Counted from the first letter of the stretch, positions 8,621-17,666 are shown. The stretch: DNA of 49,670 nucleotides from Syntrophomonas sp. DTU018 (GCA_001513155.1 LFSR01000003.1:1-49670); one strand, 5' to 3'. A program made the numbers and translations. Notes: generated by a model not told the origin, from the letters alone.

Positions 8621-10180
8621 CTATATATCAGGATAATGGGTGATGGCTTTTATCTCCCGGTATAGGGTCTCCAGCCGCCCATAAATCTTGCAGTAGACTC
8701 GTTCGTAAAGCTGCCAGTATAACCTGGCGTTTGCCGAATCCGGCTCAAAAAAGCTGGTATGATGAACCATATTGCTTACCGCTTCCTCATAGCTTTTGAA
8801 TACCTTCAGCCCCACAAACCCGTTGATAGCCGCCCCTAATCCCGAGGTTTCATAGGTCTGCCCGCGGACCACGGGGCGGTCGAACATATCGGCGGTTATC
8901 TGGCAGATAGCATTGCTCTGGGATCCCCCGCCGGAGACGGCAATTCTTTTAACCTTGACCTTAGATTTCTTTTCCAGGTTCTCCAGGCCTTCCCGGAGGG
9001 CATAATTTATCCCTTCGATTATGGCCCGGTAGATATGAGCCCGGGTATGGACGTCCCCAAAACCGATGATAGCCCCCTTGGCCTCAGGCATCTTAAGTCC
9101 CGGTGTCCAGAAAGGCTGGAGGATAAGTCCCTGAGATCCCGGCGGGATATCCGCCAGTCTTTCGTCTAATACCTCCTCCGGGGGAACTCCCCTTTGCTCT
9201 GCCTCGATCATTTCCCGCAGGCCGAATTCTTTTTTGAACCAGCTTATCATCCAGTATCCCCGGAATATTTCTATTTCCGGGTTATAGTACCCGGGTATGG
9301 AAGCAGGGTAGGCAGGCATGAACTGAATGGGTTCCAGGTAGCGCCGGGTAGTGATCTGCACCGTGGCTGTGGTTCCGAAACTCATACTGGCACAATCCGG
9401 GCTCAAACATCCTACTCCCAGAGTTTCACAGCCTTTGTCCGATCCGGCAGCAATAACCGGGGTTCCCTCTTTAATGCCGGTAGCAGCCGCGGCCTGGCTG
9501 GTAACCTCGCCAATGATTTCTCCCGGTTCAACCAGATCGTAGAGTTTATCTGGGTCTATGCCGAACATTCTCCACTTAAAATCATAGGACTTGCACCAGG
9601 TTTGCCTCTTGTAGTCAAAGGGAATATGGCCAACCTGGCTGGCCACCGAATCTGCAAATAAGCCGGTTAACTGGTAAATAAAAAAGCCTGACAATAACAG
9701 GACTTTATGGGTTCTTTCCCATAGTTCAGGCTCATTTTCGATTATCCAGTTGGTTTTGGTCTGCCGGCGGATAATCTCCACGGTTTTGGCCATGCCAATG
9801 GTTTTGAATAAAACGGTGTCATAAATGGGAAGAGGCTCCTGGCACCTAGCCATTCTTTGATCCAGCCAGATTATCGCCGGCCGCAGGGGCTTGCCTTGTT
9901 CATCCACAATGATGGTGGTATCTCTCTGGGTGGTAACTGCTACCCCCCGGATATGTTCCCAGTCTTCCGGCTGGCGTGCTTTTAAAGTCTGGCAGGCTTT
10001 ACAGCAACTCTCCCAAAAAACTTGGGGTTCCTGCTCTGCCCAGCCGGGCTGCCGGGAAAAGTAAGGTTCGAATTCAACTTTTTCCTTGCCGATAATGTTA
10101 CCCTGACAGTCGAAGAGAATAGCCCGCACACTCTGAGTACCGCAATCCAGGCTTAAAATATAACCCTCCCTGCTAGTCAT
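8621..10180 (-). CDS. FGGY-family carbohydrate kinase, glycerol kinase-like
   Basis: This 519-residue sugar kinase has an N-terminal LSLDCGTQSVRAILFD phosphate-binding motif and VTTQRDTT, comparable to the TNQRET motif of GlpK. The C-terminal FGGY_C domain has VSGGGSQSNAICQITADMF and a closing GLGAAINGF. It would phosphorylate glycerol or a related polyol with ATP in the cytoplasm. Context favours glycerol: the preceding genes form a glycerol-3-phosphate dehydrogenase set and the following one is AGPS-like. Its start is next to the stop of the DUF1667 gene, and its ribosome binding site GGAGG lies inside that gene, suggesting translational coupling. Xylulose or erythritol kinase cannot be excluded from motifs alone. 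Confidence 0.8.
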   Translation of the reverse strand: MTSREGYILSLDCGTQSVRAILFDCQGNIIGKEKVEFEPYFSRQPGWAEQEPQVFWESCCKACQTLKARQPEDWEHIRGVAVTTQRDTTIIVDEQGKPLRPAIIWLDQRMARCQEPLPIYDTVLFKTIGMAKTVEIIRRQTKTNWIIENEPELWERTHKVLLLSGFFIYQLTGLFADSVASQVGHIPFDYKRQTWCKSYDFKWRMFGIDPDKLYDLVEPGEIIGEVTSQAAAATGIKEGTPVIAAGSDKGCETLGVGCLSPDCASMSFGTTATVQITTRRYLEPIQFMPAYPASIPGYYNPEIEIFRGYWMISWFKKEFGLREMIEAEQRGVPPEEVLDERLADIPPGSQGLILQPFWTPGLKMPEAKGAIIGFGDVHTRAHIYRAIIEGINYALREGLENLEKKSKVKVKRIAVSGGGSQSNAICQITADMFDRPVVRGQTYETSGLGAAINGFVGLKVFKSYEEAVSNMVHHTSFFEPDSANARLYWQLYERVYCKIYGRLETLYREIKAITHYPDI

Positions 10181-10549
10181 TTATTTCGCCTCCAGTAAAT
10201 AAATTAAATCCGAGGTTGCGATAACATTAATACCGGTATTGCAGACATTTTCGATGATGACCTCTCCTATATGAACGGGACGCTCCAAAATTACTCTATT
10301 GATTTGCTCCATTACCTCAAAAATTGACTTCAAGGGCACTTCCCCATCAGTTCTTACCGACAGGCGGGGAACCTCCTTGAAGATGGTCTTTACCGTGGAA
10401 CACACACTGCGGCGGGGATCGGTCAGTTCGTTGATGGCAAACTGCTCTCCCTTGCGGCAGCGGTTCCCCTTAATGATCCATTGCTCTCCGTTCTTTTCCG
10501 CCTGCAAGCCGCAGCCAATAGGGCATTCGATACATATCAGGTTTTTCAT
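10181..10549 (-). CDS. DUF1667 cysteine-rich protein (glycerol-3-phosphate dehydrogenase accessory)
   Basis: This 122-residue protein has an N-terminal CIECPIGC motif plus further cysteines (NRCRKG near residue 31, SVCS near 50, ENVCNTG near 108), the layout of the DUF1667 family. Members are almost always encoded with the FAD and NAD(FAD) subunits found just upstream here, and probably bind an Fe-S cluster or metal as an electron-transfer subunit, in place of GlpC. The start overlaps the upstream stop as ATGA, indicating translational coupling. The biochemical role is inferred from family context. Confidence 0.83.
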   Translation of the reverse strand: MKNLICIECPIGCGLQAEKNGEQWIIKGNRCRKGEQFAINELTDPRRSVCSTVKTIFKEVPRLSVRTDGEVPLKSIFEVMEQINRVILERPVHIGEVIIENVCNTGINVIATSDLIYLLEAK

Positions 10550-11826
10550 TGTGCCACCCCCTTGTCCTCAGCCGGTTCCATGGTGATTTCAATGGGACGG
10601 CCGGCAGGAATATCACCTTTCAGCTGGAAACGTACCCTTTCCATTTCCGGGGGCCTGAGAATAACATATTTTCTGGAAAACAGCACATTATCCCCGGATT
10701 TGATGGTAACCCGCATGTTTTCCCGGATATCCCGGGAGCGGAAATATAAAATCACCTGCTGGTTGCTGGTGTTAATATTTATATGCTGAGGTACCACATA
10801 CAGGAAATCCTGGTTGTCCTTTTTTATTTCCACCAATTCCCGTACCCGGGTTTCCCGCACGTACTGAGCAGCACTGGCCCCGGCTATTTCCCCGCTTTCG
10901 GAGACGTAATCCACCAAATCATTGACATGCAGGGAATTCCCGCAGGAAAAAACCCCTGGCACGGAAGTCATGAAATGCTGGTCAACTACCGGCCCTCGGG
11001 TGGCAGCATCCATCTGGATCCCCAGCATCTCCGCTATTTCGTTTTCCGGTATGAGTCCCACGGAAAGAATTACCGTGTCGCATTCTATAACCTGTTCGGT
11101 GCCGGCGATAGGCCGCATATTCTCATCCACTTGGGCAATTTCCACGGCCTCCACCCGGTCATCCCCAAACACCCTGGTAATGGTGGTGGAAAGATGCAGA
11201 GGGATATTAAAATCATGCAGGCACTGGACGATGTTGCGGCTTAACCCTGAGGGAGTGCTCTTGGCCTCATACACCCCTAATACTTGAGCTCCTTCCAGGG
11301 TGAGGCGCCGGGCCATAATCAGGCCAATATCCCCGCTGCCTAAAATAACGCATTTCTTGCCGGGCAGGTATCCTTCCAGGTTAACCAGATGCTGGGCTGT
11401 ACCCGCCGTATATACCCCCGCCGGCCGGGTTCCGTTGATAAAGACCTGCCTGGCGGTTCTTTCCCGGCAGCCGGTGGCCATTATCAAAGCTTTGGCTTCG
11501 ATTTTTTCTATCCCGTTTTGCCGGTTAACCACGGTCAGTTCAAAACCGGCTTCGCTTTTATCAACTTGGACAACATAAGTATTCAGCAGCACCGGGATGT
11601 CTTGGGCCTGCACCTGTTCAATGAATCGATGGGCATATTCGGGACCGGTAAGCTTCTCCTTGAATCGCACCAGGCCAAAGCCATCATGAATACACTGCTT
11701 CAATATTCCGCCCAGCCGGTGTTCCCTTTCGATAATCAGGGTGTTCATACCTTTGCCATGGGAAGCCAGGGCCGCTGCCAGCCCGGCGGGACCACCGCCT
11801 AATACAACCACATCGTAATTACTCAT
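10546..11826 (-). CDS. NAD(FAD)-dependent dehydrogenase, partner subunit of the glycerol-3-phosphate dehydrogenase
   Basis: This protein of about 426 residues belongs to the pyridine nucleotide-disulfide oxidoreductase fold. VVVLGGGPAGLAAA near the N-terminus binds FAD, KKCVILGSGDIGLIMARR near residue 160 binds NAD(P), and GVFSCGNSLHVNDLVDYVSESG is the C-terminal flavin-contacting stretch. Redox cysteines occur at KQCIHDG and TGCRERTARQ. It likely moves electrons between glycerol 3-phosphate oxidation and NAD(H) or another carrier, with the adjacent FAD-BFD subunit and DUF1667 protein. I chose ATG 11826, 8 nt after GGGAGG; a GTG at 11835 is in frame. It overlaps the preceding gene by 8 nt and the next by 4 nt. 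Confidence 0.87.
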   Translation of the reverse strand: MSNYDVVVLGGGPAGLAAALASHGKGMNTLIIEREHRLGGILKQCIHDGFGLVRFKEKLTGPEYAHRFIEQVQAQDIPVLLNTYVVQVDKSEAGFELTVVNRQNGIEKIEAKALIMATGCRERTARQVFINGTRPAGVYTAGTAQHLVNLEGYLPGKKCVILGSGDIGLIMARRLTLEGAQVLGVYEAKSTPSGLSRNIVQCLHDFNIPLHLSTTITRVFGDDRVEAVEIAQVDENMRPIAGTEQVIECDTVILSVGLIPENEIAEMLGIQMDAATRGPVVDQHFMTSVPGVFSCGNSLHVNDLVDYVSESGEIAGASAAQYVRETRVRELVEIKKDNQDFLYVVPQHININTSNQQVILYFRSRDIRENMRVTIKSGDNVLFSRKYVILRPPEMERVRFQLKGDIPAGRPIEITMEPAEDKGVAQ

Positions 11827-13567
11827 GGCTTTCACCTCCCGGTCCGAGGGTCTGAGTGGGGGTTTGTTTGGTTTCTTCCACTACCAGGTAGGAGTTATTG
11901 CCTTTCTTGGTTATGGCAGTCATGGGCAAACCGGTTTCTTCACTGATAATCTTCATGACCGAGGGCAGGCAGAATCCCCCCTGGCATCGCCCCATGCCCG
12001 GCCTTACCCTTCTTTTAATAGCGTCAATAGTAGTGGCGGGTATGGGAGCATGAATGGCGTCGATAATTTCACCCTTGCTGATCCCCTCACAGCGGCATAC
12101 TATTTCACCGTAATGGGGATTTTCCTTAATGATTTTGCTCCGGGCGGCAAAATCCATCCGGCTGAGCTCGGGGATACCTTTTCTTATGGGGTTCCAGGTG
12201 GGGTTGGGCTTTACTTCCATTACTTCCCGTAAAGCCTGACAGGCCAGCTTTTCAATCTCTTCGGCTATGGCCGGTGCTGAAGCCAGGCCAGGAGATTGGA
12301 TACCGGCGGCATGGATCAGATTGGCTACATATTCCGATCTTTCGATGATAAAATCCTCTTCATAGGTGGAAGCCCGGATGCCGGCACAATAATTGATAAC
12401 GTCAGCGGGGCTGAGGCCTTTTACCAGGGGCATGTGCTTTTCCATCAGGACCTCAATATGGTCCATATGGGTGGAGAAATCCTCCCGGAAAGGCTGCTCG
12501 TAGGCATCCGGCCCTATCAGGATGTTCCCATCTACCGTTTTTACAACTCCCCCGCCCTTAGTGTTGGTTTGGGCCTGAAAAAGGCTGGGTTTGCCGATCA
12601 CCCCGTTGATCAGCTCCCCTTTCTTCTTGTCCAAAAAGATAATCTCTCCTTTGCGGGGGTGAATAGAGAAGAACTGATCACCGGCCATATCAGCTACGAT
12701 ATCGGCAAATACGCCAGCAGCATTTATAACTAACCGGGGATAGACGGTCCCCCGGTTGGTCTCCACACTGACAATCCGGTTATGTTCCTTGGTCATGGAC
12801 AGTACTATGGTATTTAAGGAAACTTCTGCTCCGTTCTGCACCGCATTTTCTGCATATGCTACTGTCATTTTGTAAGGTGATACTATGCCGGTGGTGGCGA
12901 AATGCACTGCCCCGGCTATGGGTATGCCGATATTGGGCTCTATTTTCAAGACTTCTTCTCTGGACAAGAGAGTAACTCCCTTGACTCCCATTTTTTCAGC
13001 CCGTTTCAACAAGAACGGCTTTAATAGTTTCAGTAGTTTATAGTCAAAAAGAACACTCGAGCCGCACCTGATGACTTTTACGTCCAGTTCCTGGGCGACC
13101 CGAGTGTACAATTCGTTTCCTCTTACATTAAAAATAGCTTTTTTCGAACCGATTTTGGGCTCTATGCCTGGATGAATCATCCCGTCATTTCTGGAAGAAG
13201 CGTGCATGGCCACATCATCTTCCTTGTCCACCAGTAAGATCGACAGCTGCCACTTGGATAGTTCTCTGGCGATAGCACAGCCGATAATCCCCCCGCCGAT
13301 AATCAGCACATCCACTCTTTTTCCCTGGAGGGCATGGTCAGACAGCTGGGGCCTTTTGATCCTGGGGATATCCAAATCCTTAACCTTTAGCTTATTCACC
13401 ACCCCTTTATAGCCCTGGTTGGCACACATCTTCCCTGCGGTGTACAGTTCATCCCAGCTGGATACCGTGCCTTCCAGAACTATAGACGAACGCCATTCAC
13501 GAAGGGACACTTCTGGTGAGATCTTCTTGCGAATCCTGCTTTCAAGTGCCTGTATTTTTTTACTCAA
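11819..13567 (-). CDS. FAD-dependent glycerol-3-phosphate dehydrogenase with BON-like and BFD [2Fe-2S] domains
   Basis: This 582-residue protein has three parts. Residues 1-65 look like a BON domain (SSIVLEGTVSSWDELYTAG then KGVVNKLKV), which is unusual on this enzyme. Residues about 84-450 are a DAO/GlpA-type FAD oxidoreductase (VLIIGGGIIGCAIARELS; GGVVKTVDGNILIGP; AGIQSPGLASAPAIAEEI). The last 100 residues form a BFD-like [2Fe-2S] domain (IVCRCEGIS...GMGRCQGGFC). The enzyme would oxidise glycerol 3-phosphate to DHAP. The start is TTG 13567 behind GGGGTGAT. It opens a five-gene operon with short overlaps. The BON domain, normally phospholipid-binding, may hold the enzyme near membrane lipid; that is inference. 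Confidence 0.86.
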   Translation of the reverse strand: MSKKIQALESRIRKKISPEVSLREWRSSIVLEGTVSSWDELYTAGKMCANQGYKGVVNKLKVKDLDIPRIKRPQLSDHALQGKRVDVLIIGGGIIGCAIARELSKWQLSILLVDKEDDVAMHASSRNDGMIHPGIEPKIGSKKAIFNVRGNELYTRVAQELDVKVIRCGSSVLFDYKLLKLLKPFLLKRAEKMGVKGVTLLSREEVLKIEPNIGIPIAGAVHFATTGIVSPYKMTVAYAENAVQNGAEVSLNTIVLSMTKEHNRIVSVETNRGTVYPRLVINAAGVFADIVADMAGDQFFSIHPRKGEIIFLDKKKGELINGVIGKPSLFQAQTNTKGGGVVKTVDGNILIGPDAYEQPFREDFSTHMDHIEVLMEKHMPLVKGLSPADVINYCAGIRASTYEEDFIIERSEYVANLIHAAGIQSPGLASAPAIAEEIEKLACQALREVMEVKPNPTWNPIRKGIPELSRMDFAARSKIIKENPHYGEIVCRCEGISKGEIIDAIHAPIPATTIDAIKRRVRPGMGRCQGGFCLPSVMKIISEETGLPMTAITKKGNNSYLVVEETKQTPTQTLGPGGESHE

Positions 13568-13780
13568 ATTATCACCCCTAACTCAGTAAACTGGAAGGGA
13601 GTTACCTGGGCTATACTATCCTCTCTTTTAATCTTTATTTTAACTCGAAATATTCGCTGCCTGCATAATTCTTCCTTTCCTCTAGAATTAGCAAAAATAA
13701 TGACCGATCCTTTGTTATTCACCAGCAATCTATCCTTAACCCTATCTTAGTGATCCTTTTGTAATTACACGGGAGGTGAT

Positions 13781-13814
13781 AATTAATTCTAATTGAAACC
13801 AATTTGCATTAATT
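13781..13814. promoter_or_regulatory. Nested dyad, candidate operator between divergent lipid operons
   Basis: Outer arms AATTAAT / ATTAATT (7 bp) and inner arms AATTG / CAATT (5 bp) surround AAAC, with 3-nt mismatched spacers between arms. The symmetry spans 34 bp in the AT-rich 470-bp gap between the glycerol-phosphate operon and the acyl-CoA synthetase. No T-run follows, so an operator for a dimeric regulator (TetR or FadR type) is likelier than a terminator. The rest of the gap shows no convincing gene. Confidence 0.45.
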
Positions 13815-13855
13815 TAACATTATTTATGTCGAAAATTAAAAAGGAATCTGGATAG

Positions 13856-13885
13856 TTGTTAAAGAAGTATAGTAATAATTATAAT
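13856..13885 (+). promoter_or_regulatory. Predicted sigma-A promoter of the acyl-CoA synthetase
   Basis: TTGTTA (13856-13861) and a perfect TATAAT (13880-13885) are spaced by 18 nt. The leader to ATG 14038 is about 145 nt and contains a GC-rich hairpin-like stretch (AACCCTC...GAGGTGGGGTT, 13965-13987). The 34-bp dyad lies about 42 bp upstream of the -35 box. Confidence 0.5.
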
Positions 13886-14037
13886 AATTATGAAATCGAA
13901 TATTTCTTGGCAGCATAATTTCAGCAGATGTTATTGCATTAAATACCCTATAACGCAGTAATCAACCCTCTCCGTCCGAGGTGGGGTTAAATAAATAAGA
14001 GCAGGAAAAGAAATGTTTCAAGAGTAGGGGGTATATT

Positions 14038-15840
14038 ATGCAAAGCGAGAATTTGGCAGCGATGATTCATTCCCAGGTACGCAAGTACGCGGACAGGAAA
14101 CAAAATGCCCTGCATTACAAAGAAGGTGATGAATGGAAGGGCATTTCCTGGAAGGAATTTGGCGAGCGCATTGATAATGCGGCCAAAGGGCTTCTGGAGC
14201 TGGGAGCCAAAGAAGGCGAAATGATTGCGATCTATTCGGAAAACCGGCCGGAATGGGTAATATGCGATTATGCCATTATGAGCATCAAATGCGCCACGGT
14301 TGCCATCTACGCTACCAACACTGCTGAACAAGCGGAGTATATCGTGGACGATTCCAGGTCTAAAATCATTTTTGTGGATGGCCAATATCAATACGATAAC
14401 GTCATGAAATTCTATAAAGGTAATACCAAAATCGGACGGGTAATCGTATTCGACAAATCAGTGAAAATCGATGAAAATGACGAGCATATAATGTATATTG
14501 ATGATCTATACGAGTTGGGCCGGAAATCTAATCAGGACGAGGAACTGCAGCGGCGGCTCAACTCTATCACCAGCGAAGATGTCATGTCGGTTATCTACAC
14601 CTCAGGTACTACCGGAGACCCCAAAGGAGCTATGCTCTGTCATAAAAACTTCTTTACAGAAATAGAAGCCCTGAATTCCAGATTTCCTATGGGCGAAGAT
14701 GATATCGAAGTAGTTTTCCTGCCTCTGAGCCATGTCTATGAAAAGGCCTCCAGTTACTGGATCCATTCCCGGGGTGCTACTCAATACTTCTGCAGCGATA
14801 CCAACAAGATTGTGGAATACTTCTCGGAAGTAAGACCTACCTACATGTGCGGTGTCCCCAGGCTGTTTGAGAAGATGTATGCCACCATCAATGCCAGAAT
14901 GGAACAAGCCGGGGGTGTGAAGAAAAAGCTCTTTGACTGGGGTATAGAAGTAGGCAAGGAATATGAGTATGCCAAAATACGCGGCGAGAAGATTTCTTCC
15001 GCCCTGGAGTTCAAACATAAAATTGCCCATAAGCTGGTGCTGTCCAAAATCAGAGATTTACTGGGCGGGCGCTTGAACTTCTTCTCTGCCGGAGGTGCTC
15101 CCCTGGCCAAGGAAATAGAAGAATTCTTCTTTGCGGCCAATATCTTTATTGCCCAGGGATACGGACTTACCGAAACTTCACCCATGGGCTCCTGTAACTG
15201 CCCCGCTTACTTCAAGTTCGGCACAGTGGGCAAACCCATTGAGCAAAATCATATAAAGATTGCGGAAGACGGCGAAATACTCATCAAAGGCCCCAACGTG
15301 TTCAAAGGTTACTTCAACAGGCCCGAAGCTACCAAAGAAGCCATGACGGAAGACGGTTATTTCAAAACCGGTGACATAGGAGAAATCGATGAAGATGGAT
15401 ACCTGAGAATTACCGACCGGAAAAAGGATATTATTGTCACCGCCAACGGCAAGAACGTTGCTCCCCAGTTGATCGAATCCCGGGTTGGTCAGGATTATTA
15501 TGTTGAACAGATAGCCGTATTCGGTGACAAGCGCAAGTACTTAACCGCTCTCATTGTACCGGCCTTCCCCGCACTGGAGGAATATGCCAAAGCAAAAGGC
15601 ATTACTTACAAAGACTACAGCGACCTGGTAAAGAAACCGGAAATCATCCAATTATACAGGGACAGAATCGACGGACAATCCAAAGACCTGGCGCGTCATG
15701 AAAAAATAGCCAAGTTTACCCTGATGGATCATCCGTTTACCATTGAAGAAGGGACGATGACTCCCAGTAATAAACTGAAGAGAAAGGTCATTGCCCAGAA
15801 ATATGCAGATATTATTGATAAAATGTATGAAGAAGAATAG
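14038..15840 (+). CDS. Long-chain acyl-CoA synthetase (AMP-forming)
   Basis: This 600-residue ANL-superfamily adenylating enzyme has the AMP-binding P-loop YTSGTTGDPKG near residue 187, GYGLTETSP near 376, and YFKTGDIGEIDEDGYLRITDRKKD with the hinge near 445-465. The downstream TANGKNVAPQLIE matches long-chain (FadD15/FAA-type) acyl-CoA synthetases. It activates fatty acids to acyl-CoA with ATP, at the cytoplasmic face. AGGGGG lies 6 nt before ATG 14038. It is monocistronic with a strong terminator behind it. It faces the glycerol-phosphate/AGPS-like operon, so shared lipid-responsive control is plausible. Chain-length preference cannot be read from sequence. Confidence 0.92.
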   Translation: MQSENLAAMIHSQVRKYADRKQNALHYKEGDEWKGISWKEFGERIDNAAKGLLELGAKEGEMIAIYSENRPEWVICDYAIMSIKCATVAIYATNTAEQAEYIVDDSRSKIIFVDGQYQYDNVMKFYKGNTKIGRVIVFDKSVKIDENDEHIMYIDDLYELGRKSNQDEELQRRLNSITSEDVMSVIYTSGTTGDPKGAMLCHKNFFTEIEALNSRFPMGEDDIEVVFLPLSHVYEKASSYWIHSRGATQYFCSDTNKIVEYFSEVRPTYMCGVPRLFEKMYATINARMEQAGGVKKKLFDWGIEVGKEYEYAKIRGEKISSALEFKHKIAHKLVLSKIRDLLGGRLNFFSAGGAPLAKEIEEFFFAANIFIAQGYGLTETSPMGSCNCPAYFKFGTVGKPIEQNHIKIAEDGEILIKGPNVFKGYFNRPEATKEAMTEDGYFKTGDIGEIDEDGYLRITDRKKDIIVTANGKNVAPQLIESRVGQDYYVEQIAVFGDKRKYLTALIVPAFPALEEYAKAKGITYKDYSDLVKKPEIIQLYRDRIDGQSKDLARHEKIAKFTLMDHPFTIEEGTMTPSNKLKRKVIAQKYADIIDKMYEEE

Positions 15841-15851
15841 TCTTCTATCTG

Positions 15852-15889
15852 ATAAGCACATGAGCAACCTGCTCATGTGCTTATTTTTT
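15852..15889. terminator. Bidirectional intrinsic terminator between fadD-like gene and sfsA
   Basis: A perfect 15-bp stem (ATAAGCACATGAGCA / TGCTCATGTGCTTAT) with a 3-nt loop is followed by a T-run on the plus strand; the A-rich bases on the other side let it serve both convergent genes. The sfsA stop codon lies inside the stem. Confidence 0.9.
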
Positions 15890-16570
15890 ATCCAAGACTA
15901 CTTTAAGGGGATCTCCAGGAGTGATGCTGTTCTCTGTGACCTGGCAATCCAGGGCTAAAACCTGGACCCCTAGTTCGGCAGCCTGGCACAGGACCCTGCC
16001 AAATTCCGGGTGAGTATCCCAATTGGGTTCAAAATAGATTACACCCTTCATCTTCACAATGAAAACCACGTATGCCTCAAATCCTGCCTCGAGGCAGCGC
16101 ATCAGATCCTTTAAGTGCTTAATGCCCCTCTCGGTGGGGGCATCCGGGAAACGGGCCACTCCCTTATCCTCCAGGGTAACCCCCTTGACCTCCACAAAGG
16201 CCTGGCGCCCGTCCCCTTCCACATAAAAATCAAACCGGGAGTCTCCAAACTTTGTCTCCGGCTTGATCAGGGTTGTATTTTTAAACAAGCCGCCCTGGGA
16301 CAGCCACTCTGCAAACACCCGGTTGGGAGCGCTGGAGTCTATATTAACCAGCCGCTCCCCTTTATAAACCGCAATAAGGTCATAGCTGGTTTTGCGCTGG
16401 CGAGCTGCAATTTCCTGGACCAGTACCGGGGCTCCGTGATACAGCAGTTCCCAGCAGCGCCCGGTGTTCTTTACATGGCATTTTTCCACCCGTCCATCTA
16501 TTGCAATATGAGCTGTAAAGCGGTTAAGACGCTCCAGAAAAGTTGCCGGCTTAATATGGTCATAAATCAT
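15881..16570 (-). CDS. sfsA: SfsA family protein (sugar fermentation stimulation protein / putative DNA-binding nuclease fold)
   Basis: This 229-residue protein matches SfsA over its length: FLERLNRFTAHI near the N-terminus, HVKNTGRCWELL, the acidic core SRFDFYVEG and FVEVKGVTLED typical of its restriction-endonuclease-like fold, FPDAPTERGIKHL, and a C-terminal FGRVLCQAAELGVQVLALDC. E. coli SfsA was linked to maltose gene control and DNA binding; its molecular role is not settled. I prefer ATG 16570, about 8 nt after AGAGGA, which gives the usual family length; the in-frame TTG at 16612 lacks a ribosome binding site. It is convergent with the acyl-CoA synthetase. Confidence 0.88.
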   Translation of the reverse strand: MIYDHIKPATFLERLNRFTAHIAIDGRVEKCHVKNTGRCWELLYHGAPVLVQEIAARQRKTSYDLIAVYKGERLVNIDSSAPNRVFAEWLSQGGLFKNTTLIKPETKFGDSRFDFYVEGDGRQAFVEVKGVTLEDKGVARFPDAPTERGIKHLKDLMRCLEAGFEAYVVFIVKMKGVIYFEPNWDTHPEFGRVLCQAAELGVQVLALDCQVTENSITPGDPLKVVLDKK

Positions 16571-16734
16571 GCCATCATCCTCTGTTAATAGCTTTACCCG
16601 ATGATACACCAAATCAGTGATTTTTGGCAGCTGATCCTGGTAAGTTTTCTCCTCTGCCTGGCTGATATATAACAGGAACCTTCTGTAGACGAATTCATAA
16701 TATGAGGACAGAGAACTAAATAGGGAAGTTAATA

Positions 16735-17568
16735 ATGATAGAACAATTAGCCCAATTCAACGTTATTTACCTGGGAATCGCCGCTAGTATGGCGGCGGGT
16801 TTGGCCACAGGTATAGGATCTATTCCTATTTTTTTTACGAAAAACATATCCAGGATGGTATTAGATGCTGCCCTGGGCGGTGCCGCTGGCGTGATGCTGG
16901 CAGCCACCTCCTTCAGTCTGATCGTACCGGCTCTGCAAAAGGGCGGGGGCGGAGTTGCGGGAGCGACCGTAGTCTTAATCGGCATGTTGTTTGGCGGTCT
17001 GTTTATTGACATCATTGACAGGTTTTTCCCGGATACCAATTTGCTTACCAATGCCGTAAACGGCGTCCAGGCCAACGGGCACTTCCTGAACACGCTGCAT
17101 TCTCTCAGCAGCCTGAGCCCGCAAATGCGTAAAGTATGGCTGTTCGTAATCGCCATCACCATCCACAATTTTCCGGAAGGATTGGCGGTGGGTGTGGGTT
17201 TCGGCAATGGCGACATTGCCAATGGCATCAGTTTGGCCATAGGGATTGGCCTGCAGAATCTGCCCGAAGGCCTGGCAGTAGCCCTGCCCTTGGTAAGGGA
17301 AAAATACTCAGCGGGCATGGCCTTCCTGGTAGCATTGGCAACCGGCCTGGTGGAGCCCATCGGCGGCCTCCTGGGCGTGGGTCTGGTGCACATTGCCAGC
17401 CCCATCCTGCCCCTGGCTATGTCTTTCGCTGCCGGGGCTATGCTCTTTGTAATCAGCCACGAAATTATACCCGAAACCCAAAACCATGAAGGGCATTCCA
17501 AACTAGCGGCCCATGCCCTGCTTATTGGTTTTGTGGTGATGATGTTTTTAGATAACACTTTAGGGTAA
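16735..17568 (+). CDS. ZIP family divalent metal transporter
   Basis: This 277-residue membrane protein has about eight hydrophobic helices. The two ZIP metal-site signatures are present: HNFPEGLAVGVG near residue 145 and QNLPEGLAVALP near 177, with SHEIIPETQ in a later helix. It probably imports Zn(II), Mn(II) or Fe(II) into the cytoplasm, as bacterial ZupT does. Length and motif order are typical of the GufA/ZupT branch. AGGGAAG lies 8 nt before ATG 16735. No partner gene is adjacent; the 256 bp before speE hold only repeat remnants. Confidence 0.9.
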   Translation: MIEQLAQFNVIYLGIAASMAAGLATGIGSIPIFFTKNISRMVLDAALGGAAGVMLAATSFSLIVPALQKGGGGVAGATVVLIGMLFGGLFIDIIDRFFPDTNLLTNAVNGVQANGHFLNTLHSLSSLSPQMRKVWLFVIAITIHNFPEGLAVGVGFGNGDIANGISLAIGIGLQNLPEGLAVALPLVREKYSAGMAFLVALATGLVEPIGGLLGVGLVHIASPILPLAMSFAAGAMLFVISHEIIPETQNHEGHSKLAAHALLIGFVVMMFLDNTLG

Positions 17569-17666
17569 AAATGAGGGCTCAGCGGCCGGTAAATTTTCTA
17601 AAAAAAATAGCTGTAATTACGGGAAGCTATATGGTAATAATGTATAAGGAGTAATGATGAACAGCT

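Noticed and set aside
13965-13987. Riboswitch-like leader hairpin before the acyl-CoA synthetase
   Set aside because: A single short imperfect GC-rich hairpin with no recognisable aptamer core; kept only as a note under the promoter.
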